DNA from: Archangium sp.
Lineage (GTDB): Bacteria; Myxococcota; Myxococcia; Myxococcales; Myxococcaceae
Direction of reading: 5' to 3'
Length of the DNA: 64,000 nt
NCBI GenBank assembly: GCA_030695565.1
Contig: JAUYRZ010000018.1
Coordinates: forward strand, 1-64,000
Below are positions 19,427 to 27,557 of the stretch, piece by piece. Every line of letters begins with the position of its first letter. Positions within the stretch are counted from its first letter, which is position 1. Under the pieces are notes generated by a model, which was given only the letters and a program-made list of their open reading frames with translations, was not told the DNA's origin and ran no database searches. The position numbers were made by a program, and so were the translations under genes.

Positions 19427-19927
19427 ATGTCCGACCTCGCCCTGTTGGAGAAGCGAATCCGCAGAACCGCCATTCAGGATGCCGGCATCGCCGTCGTGGT
19501 GTTCGCCATGGCGCCCGTGACGCTGTTGGCTGCCTGGTCCACCACCAAGGAGGGCATCACGGGGCGCACCGCGATGATGGGCTTCTTCGGGCTCGTCTTC
19601 TTTTGGGTCGCCTGGGTGATGTTCGACGCGGCCCGCGCTCTTTGGCCGGCGCAGGAGTCGACCGTCTACAAAGAACTCTCGGGGGACGGCAACGGCATCG
19701 CCTGGTCGCACCTCACGACCGGGTCGCTGTCCGCCATCAAGGTCTATTTCGTCGACGGAACCTTGTGCACCCTCTACGCGGGGAAGCGCGACGCCGAGGC
19801 GCTGCTCAACCTCGTGGGTCAACGAGCGCCGCGCGCGATCCTCGGGTTTGGTCCTGAACAAGAGGCCGCCTACTGTGCACTCGTCGACAAGCGCCGAGCC
19901 GATGCGCGGAGTGCTCCCGAAATCTGA
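19427..19927 (+). CDS. Two-helix membrane protein in an inserted cassette, unrecognised
   Basis: 166 residues from the ATG at 19427 (MSDLALLEKRIRR). Two hydrophobic segments (IAVVVFAMAPVTLLAAW and MMGFFGLVFFWVAWVMF) are followed by a ~95-residue soluble domain (TVYKELSGDGNGIAWSHL and ending near FGPEQEAAYCALVDKRRA). I do not recognise the family. It is transcribed against the sigma and kinase genes it separates and is bounded by direct repeats of the sigma-kinase junction, so it is a later insertion. Confidence 0.6.
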   Translation: MSDLALLEKRIRRTAIQDAGIAVVVFAMAPVTLLAAWSTTKEGITGRTAMMGFFGLVFFWVAWVMFDAARALWPAQESTVYKELSGDGNGIAWSHLTTGSLSAIKVYFVDGTLCTLYAGKRDAEALLNLVGQRAPRAILGFGPEQEAAYCALVDKRRADARSAPEI

Positions 19928-19941
19928 CCTGGAAGCGCGCG

Positions 19942-19990
19942 CGGTGGTGTTCACGGGGAGCCCCTGATTTCGCGGTGGAGAAAAGCTCTC
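19942..19990. repeat. Direct repeat B: sigma-gene 3' end
   Basis: Contains the end of the functional sigma gene (minus strand ARAFLHREIRGSP-stop) and the same CGGTGGTGTTCACGGGG as repeat A. Together with A it brackets the ~585-base cassette carrying the gene at 19427. Confidence 0.8.
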
Positions 19991-20526
19991 GCCTTGCGCC
20001 AGTCGCGTCGCACCGTGCGGTCGGTGACGCCCAGCAGCGAGGCGATCTCCTCCTCGGTGAGGCCGGCGAAGTAGCGGTACTGCACCACCTTCGCGAGCCG
20101 GGCGTCGAGCTGCTCGAGGCGCTGCAGGGCTTCCTCGAGCTTGAGCACATCGACGTCTTGCGCGTCGCGGGCCATCACCTCGTCGGTGAGCGTGACCCGC
20201 ACCGCCTGGCCACCGCGCTTCTGACTCATGCGGGCGCGGGCGGCGTCGACCACGATCTGCCGCATCGCCGTGCTGGCCATCGCGAGGTAGTGCTCACGAT
20301 CGTTGATCTTGAAGTCGGCCGCGGAGAGCTTGAGCCAGGCCTCGTGAACGAGCACCGTGGGCGTCAGCGTCGCGTGCTCCGCGCCCTGCCGCCGCAGCTG
20401 CGAGCGCGCCTGGTCGTGGAGCCGCCGGTAGATGAGCCCGTACGCCTGTTCAGCCGCAGACGGGTCGCCGCCCTGCGCCTCGCGCAGCAGTTCCGTGAGC
20501 GACGTTTCCTCTTTCTGAGACCCCAT
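19951..20526 (-). CDS. ECF RNA polymerase sigma factor, TIGR02999 type
   Basis: 191 residues. Region 2 is visible around TPTVLVHEAWLKL and DREHYLAMASTAMRQIVVDA; region 4 around VVQYRYFAGLTEEEIASLLG followed by VTDRTVRRDWRKARAFLH, a helix-turn-helix for the -35 box. This is the sigma subgroup usually encoded next to Ser/Thr kinases, and the kinase at 16560-19319 is its natural partner: the original stop-start GTGA overlap can still be read in both junction copies. Regulation through phosphorylation by that kinase is inference from family context. Confidence 0.9.
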   Translation of the reverse strand: MGSQKEETSLTELLREAQGGDPSAAEQAYGLIYRRLHDQARSQLRRQGAEHATLTPTVLVHEAWLKLSAADFKINDREHYLAMASTAMRQIVVDAARARMSQKRGGQAVRVTLTDEVMARDAQDVDVLKLEEALQRLEQLDARLAKVVQYRYFAGLTEEEIASLLGVTDRTVRRDWRKARAFLHREIRGSP

Positions 20527-20601
20527 GTCCGGTGCTGCCCCCCTTTTCCGATGAGTGCGCTGAGGAACTGAAGACCTTCCACCCTACAAGGAGATGAAAC
20601 C

Positions 20602-21984
20602 GTGAAAACACTGATTCTACTGACGATTCTGAGCGTGACGGCGGCGTGTGGTGCACCGGGCGGATCCGGTACGGGTGGCGGTTCAGGGAGCACCGGCGGC
20701 GGCACGGGGAGCATGGGCGGCGGCACGGGGAGCATGGGCGGCGGCGCGGGGAACATGGGCGGCGGCGCAGGCGCCATGGGGTGGAGAGAGATTGCGCCGC
20801 CCGATCCGTTCAGCAGCAGCTCCAACTACGTCTACGGCGTGTACTGCACGGCGGCAGACAAGTGCGTGGTGGCGGCCGGCACGGGCAGCTCGCGTGGTGG
20901 CGGCGTGTACGCGCTGGGCGCCTCGGCGTGGGGTGAGCTGCTCGTCGACGGTGACTACGAAGACGGTCCGCTCTCGGGGATCAGCGGCTCGTTGGGCGAC
21001 TTCGGCTTCCTGGGTTTCGTGCCCTCACGCACGGGCGTGGTGGCGCGCGTCACCTCGTCGGGCGTCATCGTCTCGGCGACGGGCGACATCACCACCAAGG
21101 CGAACTGGACGGCGGTGAAGACGGGAACCGTGACCGGCGGCAACTTCGGCCTCAACGCGACGCTGACCCTGCAGTCGGCCGCGGACAACGACTGGGTGTT
21201 CGTGAACAACAACGGCTACGTCTACTCCGCGACGCAGGCGCCTTCGGCGAGCACCACCTGGACGCGGCTCTGGGCGCCCACCTCAAATCCCCCGGTGCCG
21301 GCTGACTTCGTCGCGCAGTACACCGCTGACAAGACGTTGTGCGATTGGGACATCTCGACCACGGCGCAGCCCTTCCCCTCGCAGTCGTTCTGGGCCGCGC
21401 AGGATCTCTCGGTGCTGATCCACCCTGCGTACGGGCTGAACCAGAACTCCTGGCGTGAAATCAACAACAAGGAGACCGAGTTCGGTGCAGTGAAGGCCGG
21501 CGTCTGCATCTCCACCGACAAGGGTCTCCACTTCTACTTCAAGGAGCTGCCGGAGAACCTGCAGGTGAGCAGCCCGGGCCCTTTCGGCGTGACCTGCCTC
21601 GACAAGGACACGTGCTTCGCCTTCAACGGCACGCAGTCGCAGGCCAACAGCTACATCTACGCGTCGACGAACGCGTCGATGGGCAAGACCTCGACGTGGA
21701 CCAAGGCGACGTTGCCTTCGGGCTTCGCCACCTCGACGGACATTCAGATCGCCGCGCTGTTCTTCGCGCCTGACAAGACGCACGGCTGGGCGGTGGGCAA
21801 CAACAACCGCAAGCCCTTGCTGCTGCGCACCACCGATGCGGGCCGCACCTGGGTGGACATCAGCGGGCAGGTCGCCGCGCTCGCCGACTCGGACCTGGTG
21901 AACGGCTTCGCGCTCGACAAGGACCGCATCTGGGTGGTGGGCCGCTACGGCTTCGTCGGCACCACCGGCTCCGCGCAGAACTGA
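20602..21984 (+). CDS. Lipoprotein with Gly-rich linker and BNR/propeller-like domain
   Basis: 460 residues from a GTG at 20602 with a strong AAGGAG site eight bases upstream. MKTLILLTILSVTAACG is a lipoprotein signal (lipobox TAAC). A ~40-residue GGGxGSMGGG linker follows, made of near-identical 18-base DNA units. The rest has repeated blade-like motifs such as TWTRLWAPT, GWAVGN and LLLRTTDAGRTWVD, the Asp-box style found in sialidase/photosystem-II-stability-type propellers. A surface-exposed propeller lipoprotein is likely; its ligand is unknown. Divergent from the sigma gene across 75 bases. Confidence 0.7.
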   Translation: MKTLILLTILSVTAACGAPGGSGTGGGSGSTGGGTGSMGGGTGSMGGGAGNMGGGAGAMGWREIAPPDPFSSSSNYVYGVYCTAADKCVVAAGTGSSRGGGVYALGASAWGELLVDGDYEDGPLSGISGSLGDFGFLGFVPSRTGVVARVTSSGVIVSATGDITTKANWTAVKTGTVTGGNFGLNATLTLQSAADNDWVFVNNNGYVYSATQAPSASTTWTRLWAPTSNPPVPADFVAQYTADKTLCDWDISTTAQPFPSQSFWAAQDLSVLIHPAYGLNQNSWREINNKETEFGAVKAGVCISTDKGLHFYFKELPENLQVSSPGPFGVTCLDKDTCFAFNGTQSQANSYIYASTNASMGKTSTWTKATLPSGFATSTDIQIAALFFAPDKTHGWAVGNNNRKPLLLRTTDAGRTWVDISGQVAALADSDLVNGFALDKDRIWVVGRYGFVGTTGSAQN

Positions 21985-22136
21985 CTCGTGGGGGCAGCGG
22001 GCGGTGGCTCCAACGTCACCGCCTGCTCCGTCTTCGGGTCCGCCTCCTTCATCTTGGTGCGGCAGCTCTTCGACGGCCCCGCCTGGTCGACAGCCCTGCT
22101 GCGGTGCGGGCGCGGTGGACGTGGCACACTGCTCTC

Positions 22137-22970
22137 GTGCGCATCGTCATTCTGGGAGCAGGCACCATCGGTCTCCACCTCGCGCGGCGGCTCATCGAGC
22201 GCGGCGACGAGGTCGTGGCGATCCGCCGTTCGCGCCGCCCGCCCCAGGCGCGGCTGACGTGGCTGGCGGCCGACCTCCAGCGCCTCGAGCCCGGAAGCAT
22301 TCAGGGCCCCGTCGACGCCGTCGTGTTGACAGTCGCGCCCGGGACCGGAGACTCGTACGCAGCCACCTACCCGCCGGGTGCCCGCGCGGCCCTCGCGCTC
22401 GCTCGCCACCATGCCGCGGGTCACCTCGTCTACACCTCGAGCACGGGCGTGTACGGCGAGCGGGACGGCGGAGTCGTCACGGAGCAGAGCCCTCGACACG
22501 GCGGTCCCCCCGAGCTTCTCGAGGCGGAAGACCTGCTGCTCGGCGCAGGGCTGCCGGGCACCACGGTGCTGCGCGTCGCGGGGCTGTACGGGCCGGGGCG
22601 AGATCCCCGATCCCGCTATCGCGATCCAGCGCACCTGCCGAACGGTGGCCGTCACTGGGTCAACCTCGTGCATCACGACGACGTCGCAGCCGCCCTCGAA
22701 GGCTCGCTCGACTGGTCGGGTCCGCCGCGGGTGTTGAACGTGTCAGATGGCGCGCCCACCCTCGCCAGCGACGTCTGCCGGCACCTCGCCCAGGCCGAAG
22801 GGCGGTCGCCCGCGGCGCTCGTCTCCCCCCCGACTGCGCCGAGTGTTCGCTCGAATCAGCGGGTCGACGTGAGTGCCCTGCGGGCCACCGGGTGGACGCC
22901 ACGGTATCCGTCGTTCCGCGAAGGCTTCGCGTCGATGGATCGAGATGGACTACCCGCACCTCGACGGTAA
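22137..22970 (+). CDS. NAD(P)-dependent epimerase/dehydratase family protein (extended SDR-like)
   Basis: 277 residues from the GTG at 22137 (VRIVILGAGTIGLHLARRLI); the ATG at 22104 would add an unlikely extension. GAGTIG is the Rossmann dinucleotide-binding motif, VYTSSTGVYGE carries the Ser and Tyr of the active site with the YxxxK lysine apparently replaced, and VLRVAGLYGPGR is typical of the YeeZ/SdhA-like epimerase group. The substrate cannot be predicted. A monocistronic gene followed by the VapBC pair. Confidence 0.75.
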   Translation: MRIVILGAGTIGLHLARRLIERGDEVVAIRRSRRPPQARLTWLAADLQRLEPGSIQGPVDAVVLTVAPGTGDSYAATYPPGARAALALARHHAAGHLVYTSSTGVYGERDGGVVTEQSPRHGGPPELLEAEDLLLGAGLPGTTVLRVAGLYGPGRDPRSRYRDPAHLPNGGRHWVNLVHHDDVAAALEGSLDWSGPPRVLNVSDGAPTLASDVCRHLAQAEGRSPAALVSPPTAPSVRSNQRVDVSALRATGWTPRYPSFREGFASMDRDGLPAPRR

Positions 22971-23005
22971 TCCCCTGGAGGGCGAGTTTCGCGCGTACCC
23001 ATATT

Positions 23006-23020
23006 CCCATACGATATGGG
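23006..23020. promoter_or_regulatory. Palindromic operator of the VapBC genes
   Basis: CCCATA-CGA-TATGGG, a perfect 6-bp inverted repeat ending one base before the antitoxin ATG at 23022. A third half-site CCCATA lies at 22998-23003. The position is as expected for autorepression by the VapB-VapC complex. Confidence 0.6.
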
Positions 23021-23021
23021 C

Positions 23022-23258
23022 ATGAAGACGACCCTCGAACTTCCTGACGCGCTCCTGCGACGAACCAAGGCCGCGGCTGCGATGCGCGGTGTGTCGATGC
23101 GAGACTTCATCGCCCTGGCACTGGAGCAGCAGCTTCAGCAACGCGCTTCAGTCCCCGGCTGGCGAAAGCTCGCAGGCAAGGCCAGGAAGCTCGACACGAA
23201 ATCCGTCGATCGGGCAGTGGCCAGGGAGTTCTCACACGTCGAAGAGGACACCTGGTGA
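23022..23258 (+). CDS. vapB: Antitoxin, ribbon-helix-helix/VapB type
   Basis: 78 residues from the ATG at 23022 (MKTTLELPDALLRRTKAAAA); the ATG six bases earlier lies inside the operator and is less likely. The N-terminal beta strand plus two helices (ELPDALLRRTK, VSMRDFIALALEQQL) is the ribbon-helix-helix DNA-binding fold, and the C-terminal tail SVDRAVAREFSHVEEDTW would neutralise the toxin. It ends as GTGA with the start of the PIN-domain toxin. No good ribosome-binding site is visible, so the mRNA may be leaderless. Confidence 0.8.
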   Translation: MKTTLELPDALLRRTKAAAAMRGVSMRDFIALALEQQLQQRASVPGWRKLAGKARKLDTKSVDRAVAREFSHVEEDTW

Positions 23259-23641
23259 GAGACCTCGCGCTCGACACCAATGCCGTCTCGGCGCTGCTGG
23301 AAGGTGATGAAGCGCTGCTCGGGCTCCTGGAGGGCGTCACCCGCTTCGCGCTGCCGGTGATCGTGGTCGGTGAGTATCGCTTCGGCCTGCAGCGCTCGCG
23401 TCATCGCAAACAACTCGCCGTGATGCTCGACGCCTTGGTCGCGGAGTCGGATCTCCTGATGATCGACGACCACACCACGCTCCACTACGCTCAGATCCGC
23501 GAGGCGCTTCGCACCAGCGGGCGCCCGCTCCCGGAGAACGACGTGTGGATCGCGGCGCTGTGCCGGCAACACGAACGCACCCTGGTCACGCGAGACGGTG
23601 ACTTTCATCACGTCGCATCGATCACCGCTGTTCGCTGGTGA
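23255..23641 (+). CDS. vapC: Toxin, PIN-domain ribonuclease (VapC)
   Basis: 128 residues, GTG start overlapping the antitoxin stop. The four acidic PIN residues are visible: Asp7 (LALDTNAV), Glu40 (VVGEYRFGL), Asp96 (LPENDVWIAAL) and Asp114/Asp116 (VTRDGDF). VapC toxins cleave tRNA or rRNA when free of antitoxin. The set is complete, so the toxin should be active, and the operator upstream implies normal autoregulation. Confidence 0.9.
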   Translation: MRDLALDTNAVSALLEGDEALLGLLEGVTRFALPVIVVGEYRFGLQRSRHRKQLAVMLDALVAESDLLMIDDHTTLHYAQIREALRTSGRPLPENDVWIAALCRQHERTLVTRDGDFHHVASITAVRW

Positions 23642-23777
23642 CGGCCTTCACATGAACGGGCGGGAAGAAAGCGCACGAAGACGCTGGGCCTGTTCAGCGA
23701 CAGTTGACTGATCGGCCCGGGCTCGACGGAAGCGCTGTGTCCGAGCGGGCAGAGAAGCGCTGCGCTACGATGACCAC

Positions 23778-24362
23778 ATGAGCCGCGCCCTGAAAGCGCC
23801 TGCAACCCTGGCCGACTGGCTCGCGCTCCCGGGCGAACCGCGAGTCGAGCTGCTTCGGGGCGCGTTGATCAATCGAGAGCTGACCGGCCCGCGTCACGGA
23901 CGTGTGATGGCGAGGTTGGGGAGCGCGGTCACCCGACGGTTCGATCGGAAGCCCGGCGGCCGATGGCCGGGTGGCTGGTGGATCGTCGTCGACGTCGCGG
24001 TGCAGTTCGAAGAAGAGGTCTACCTGCCGGATCTCGCTGGGTGGAAGCGAGATCGTTGCCCCGTTTTCCCGTCGGAGCGGCCCGTCGCCACCAGGCCCGA
24101 CTGGGTCTGTGAAATTCTCTCACCCTCGAACGCACGAACGGATCGAGTGGAGAAGCTGCGCACGTACCATCGGTGTCAGGTTGCTCATTACTGGCTGATC
24201 GACCCCGAAGAGCAGACGCTCACCGTGCTGCGCTACAGCCCCAGTGGCTACGTGGTGGCACTGACGGCTTCCGCCGATGAAGCGGTGAAAGCCGAACCCT
24301 TCGCCGAGATGGAGTTCCCGCTCCGGAACCTCTTCGCAGATGAGCCGCTCGACGACGAGTGA
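23778..24362 (+). CDS. Uma2 family (DUF820) endonuclease-like protein
   Basis: 194 residues. The Uma2 pattern is clear: an N-terminal VELLRGALINRELTGPRH, the metal-site region VYLPDLAGW, RPDWVCEILSPSNARTDRVE (the conserved E and S/T) and a YWLIDPEEQTLTVLRY strand. Uma2 proteins have a PD-(D/E)XK-like nuclease fold but no established function. A broken relative lies at 54590-54945. The MNIO gene follows 55 bases downstream. Confidence 0.85.
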   Translation: MSRALKAPATLADWLALPGEPRVELLRGALINRELTGPRHGRVMARLGSAVTRRFDRKPGGRWPGGWWIVVDVAVQFEEEVYLPDLAGWKRDRCPVFPSERPVATRPDWVCEILSPSNARTDRVEKLRTYHRCQVAHYWLIDPEEQTLTVLRYSPSGYVVALTASADEAVKAEPFAEMEFPLRNLFADEPLDDE

Positions 24363-24417
24363 CTCGCGCGGTGCGATTCGAAGGGTCGCCGCGCTGGCTT
24401 CAGATTAGGTGCGGGCT

Positions 24418-25839
24418 GTGAACGCGCTTCCGCACCTTGGCCTCGGGCTGTCCTCCAACGCACAGACGGGCGACCAGCCCCGCCCGTACGCGTTGCTCGA
24501 CGCGAACCCGGGGCTGTTCGACTACGTCGAGTACAGCGCTCCACTCGACGTGGCTCAGGCCCGGCTCGAGGCTTCGCTCTTCCCCGAGCTGGAACGCCGC
24601 CGCGCGCAGGTGCCGCTGGTCTACCACCCGGTTCACTTGAACCTCTTCGGGCCTGAGCTCGAGTCAGCCGAACGCCTCGCGCTCGCGGCCGCGCACGTCA
24701 CGGCGGTGGGAAGCCCGTGGGTGTCGAACGATGTCGGCTGGTGGCATCACGCCGGCAATGCGTTGCCCGGCTACCTCTATCTTTCACCGCCGCTGACGGC
24801 GGAAGGCCTCGCGCAGTGCGTGCATCACGTCGAACACGTGCGGGATGCGATGCCGGTGCCGCTGCTCATCGAGAACCCGGTGGTGACGACCGCGCGTGGC
24901 TCGATGCACGTGATGGACTTCATGGCGAAGCTCTCGCGCACCACAGGCTGTCCGTTGTTGCTCGACCTGGGTCACCTGCTCTCGCATCAGCTGACGCGCG
25001 GGCTGGGTCTGCTCGAAGGTCTCGACGATTTTCCCTGGGAGCGTGTGGCGCAAATTCACCTCGCCGGTGGTGTGGTCACCGGTCAGGTCTACGCTGACGA
25101 TCACCCGCAACCGATTCGCGACGAGACGTGGTCTCTCTTCGACGCGCTGCGGCCGCGGTGCACCGCGCTTCGCGCCATCACCTACGAAGGTGACGGTCAC
25201 CCCGAGCCCGTCGCGCGGCGAGTTCTGGAACGTCTCCGAAGTTCAATCAGTGGTCCCCTCTCCCTTTCGGGAGAGGGTCAGGGTGAGGGCCAAACCAAAT
25301 CACCTGCAGTGCCACTCGCGTCAGCATGGTCACTCTTCGACGAAGTGCACACCACGCCAGGACCCGAGCTCGACTACCGCCTCGCCGTGCTCGCCGAACG
25401 CCTCGACGCCGAAGTGCCGTTGGCACGAGCGGCGGTCACACCGACCACTCAATCACTCGCCCCCTTCGCCGCGAGCCGCGCCTTCCGCGAATGGTTCGAA
25501 CGAGGCACGCGCTCGATCGGTGACGCCTTCCTCAACTGGGCGCTGATCGAATCACGCCGCCCCGAGCTGAGCGGATCCGACGCACTCATCTCGCTCGAGC
25601 TCTGGGCCCGCACCACGTACGCGCGCACGAAGAAGCCGATCGACACCGTCTTCCCCGTCGACCTCACCGAAGCGGTGCACGCCGTGCCTGCACTGAAACG
25701 TCACCTGCGAGGCCGCGGTCTCCTCGACGGAGCAGGCTGGGCCGGACTGCTCCAGTGCGCACGAAGGGCGCCGCGCGTTCCCTGGCCGGTGCACCTCAGC
25801 CTCGACGGCGCGCGCGTGGTGATCACGCCGAAGAGCTGA
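24418..25839 (+). CDS. MNIO (DUF692) multinuclear iron oxidase family protein with C-terminal extension
   Basis: 474 residues from GTG 24418 (GTG 24409 also possible). Residues ~1-275 are a DUF692 TIM barrel with the metal ligands visible: YHPVHLNLF (His70, His73), LLIENPVV (Glu152), LLDLGHLLSH (Asp183, His186), QIHLAGG (His214), DDHPQPIRDETW and TYEGDG. Family members such as MbnB and TglH oxidise peptide precursors. Residues ~279-292 are encoded by an inserted hairpin repeat, after which comes a ~180-residue helical domain I do not recognise. It forms an operon with the next gene (2-base gap). No precursor peptide gene is visible. Confidence 0.85.
   Translation: MNALPHLGLGLSSNAQTGDQPRPYALLDANPGLFDYVEYSAPLDVAQARLEASLFPELERRRAQVPLVYHPVHLNLFGPELESAERLALAAAHVTAVGSPWVSNDVGWWHHAGNALPGYLYLSPPLTAEGLAQCVHHVEHVRDAMPVPLLIENPVVTTARGSMHVMDFMAKLSRTTGCPLLLDLGHLLSHQLTRGLGLLEGLDDFPWERVAQIHLAGGVVTGQVYADDHPQPIRDETWSLFDALRPRCTALRAITYEGDGHPEPVARRVLERLRSSISGPLSLSGEGQGEGQTKSPAVPLASAWSLFDEVHTTPGPELDYRLAVLAERLDAEVPLARAAVTPTTQSLAPFAASRAFREWFERGTRSIGDAFLNWALIESRRPELSGSDALISLELWARTTYARTKKPIDTVFPVDLTEAVHAVPALKRHLRGRGLLDGAGWAGLLQCARRAPRVPWPVHLSLDGARVVITPKS
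25255..25291. repeat. CCCTCTCCC hairpin repeat, copy 3 of 8, inside a coding region
   Basis: CCCTCTCCC 25256-25264, loop TTTC, GGGAGAGGG 25269-25277, then TCAGGGTGAGGGCC. It sits in frame in the MNIO gene and encodes roughly GPLSLSGEGQGEGQ between the barrel and the C-terminal domain. Confidence 0.9.
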
Positions 25840-25841
25840 TC

Positions 25842-27395
25842 GTGAAGGGCTCGGGTGTTCTCCTCGAGGTCAGCGCTCCGACGAAGCCGGAGGCGTTCGA
25901 TCGTTTCGTGGCCCGAACCCGGGAGTTCGCGGCGACCTGGGCGACCTGGGCGCTCACGCAACGCTCGATCACCTCGACGCAGAAGCTGATCGACCTCGCG
26001 CTCACCTCGCAGCTGATCATTCGCGCGACGCCGTTCACGGTCGATGCGGTGGGTGCGCCGATCGATCTGCTGCGCCTGCTTTCACTTCAGCCCTCGAGCG
26101 GGAAGCCGATTCGACTGACCTCGAAGGAAGCACTCCAGACCCTGCAGCGGAGACTGGCGCTGCGGCCCGACGACGACCTCGAGTTGATCATCGACGCGCG
26201 CGGCGTGAGCGAAGCGCTGCCCGCACCGCCACCGCCCGTGCTCGAACGCGAGTCGATCCTCCTGCTGCCGGGGCTGCCCGCGCTGCACGTCGGCGCGACG
26301 TTGAACGACGCGAGTGAGGCACCGGTCGATCCGGATCCGCCGGAGGAGCGCGAGGTTCTCATTCCTGAGTCTGCCGAGCCGCTCTTCGAGGCCATCTACG
26401 CCGACCCCGACGACGACACGCTCAGAGAAGTGCTCGCGGATGCGCTCGAAGAAGCAGGCCATCCGCGCGGACGCTTCATCAGGCTGCAGCTCGAGCGCGC
26501 TCACTCGGGAAAGCCGCCTTCGCGCGAGGAGGAGCGGTTGCTCGAACGTCACCAGGCCTCGTGGCTGGGTGACCTGACGCGGTTGTTTCACGCCGTGCGT
26601 TGGGAGCGCGGTTTTCCCATCGAGGCGACCATCGCCGAGCACCTGCCGGGCCTGCTCTCGCGGAAAGAACTGCGCACCGTCGAGCGGCTGCGCTTCGACG
26701 GCAGTGGCCGGGTCGCTTCTCCGGCGCTGCTGGAGCGACTCACCCTGGCGACCCACGTCGGCCGGGCCGCGATGCCCAGCTTCAGCACAGGCCGGTTTCC
26801 GCGCCTCACGGCGCTCCACTGCAAGACGGACGGGCTCATCGAGTTCGGCGTGCCTTCGACCGAACTCGTCGAGCTGAGCGAAGCCAAAGGGCTGAGCGCG
26901 GTGCGCTGGTTCGAGCTCGATGATGGGATCCTCGAAGGAGAAGAAGGCGGCCGCCTCACCGGAGGACCCGGCCGGTTCCTCGACGCGAGCGACTTCGAGT
27001 GGCTGTGGCCCACTGCGCTGGGCCGGCGCATCGAACGTTTCGGCACCAAGGTGAAGCTCGACGTGCTCGGGCGTTGGCTCGAACGCGCGCACGACCTGCC
27101 GGTGCCGGTGGTGATGCTGCGCGTCTGCCAGTACCTCGACTTCGAGTCGCTCTGGCTGCGGCTCGAGCGCGGTTCGACGGTGCTGCGCGCGCTCTGGAGA
27201 GCCGTGCCCGAGGGCTACGACGATCACCGCCCCACCACGGAGCTGCTGCTCCGGGCGATCGAAGAAAGTCCCTACACCCGCATGCGCCTGGAGCATCCGC
27301 GCCCGGGCATCTTCGAACGCGCGCTCAGCGGACCCCGGCTGGAGGTCGTGGCGCCCGGTGACATCGAGTGGTTCAGATCCCTCGGTGCCCGATGA
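25842..27395 (+). CDS. TIGR02996 repeat-companion domain protein
   Basis: 517 residues from GTG 25842, two bases after the MNIO stop. Residues ~180-222 match the TIGR02996 domain: PLFEAIYADPDDDTLREVLA followed by DALEEAGHPRGRFIRLQLE, often found at the head of leucine-rich-repeat-like proteins of Myxococcota and Planctomycetes. The region after it has loosely repeated LRFDGSGR and LTALHCKT segments in keeping with degenerate repeats. The first ~125 residues are unrecognised. The tight spacing implies co-translation with the MNIO protein, so it may be its partner or substrate recogniser; that is inference. Confidence 0.7.
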   Translation: MKGSGVLLEVSAPTKPEAFDRFVARTREFAATWATWALTQRSITSTQKLIDLALTSQLIIRATPFTVDAVGAPIDLLRLLSLQPSSGKPIRLTSKEALQTLQRRLALRPDDDLELIIDARGVSEALPAPPPPVLERESILLLPGLPALHVGATLNDASEAPVDPDPPEEREVLIPESAEPLFEAIYADPDDDTLREVLADALEEAGHPRGRFIRLQLERAHSGKPPSREEERLLERHQASWLGDLTRLFHAVRWERGFPIEATIAEHLPGLLSRKELRTVERLRFDGSGRVASPALLERLTLATHVGRAAMPSFSTGRFPRLTALHCKTDGLIEFGVPSTELVELSEAKGLSAVRWFELDDGILEGEEGGRLTGGPGRFLDASDFEWLWPTALGRRIERFGTKVKLDVLGRWLERAHDLPVPVVMLRVCQYLDFESLWLRLERGSTVLRALWRAVPEGYDDHRPTTELLLRAIEESPYTRMRLEHPRPGIFERALSGPRLEVVAPGDIEWFRSLGAR

Positions 27396-27421
27396 TCAGC
27401 AAACGCTCCGCCCGAGAGCAG

Positions 27422-27523
27422 TCAGTCGGGGATGACGCCCAGGTAGTGCATCATCAACGCCACCAGCACCAGCAGGCCCACCGGCAACACGAGCCCTACC
27501 CAGTTGTGCTTCGACGTGGCCAC
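27422..27523 (-). CDS. 33-residue single-pass membrane peptide
   Basis: GTG start at 27523, giving a short basic N-terminus (VATSKHNW), one hydrophobic helix (VGLVLPVGLLVLVALMM) and HYLGVIPD at the end. It is divergent from gpmA, with 34 bases between the starts. The good helix and charge distribution suggest a real small membrane protein; an ATG at 27559 in the same frame is an alternative start. Function unknown. Confidence 0.45.
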   Translation of the reverse strand: MATSKHNWVGLVLPVGLLVLVALMMHYLGVIPD

Positions 27524-27557
27524 GGACCCATGCTGCCGCAGTTGATATACGGCCGCC

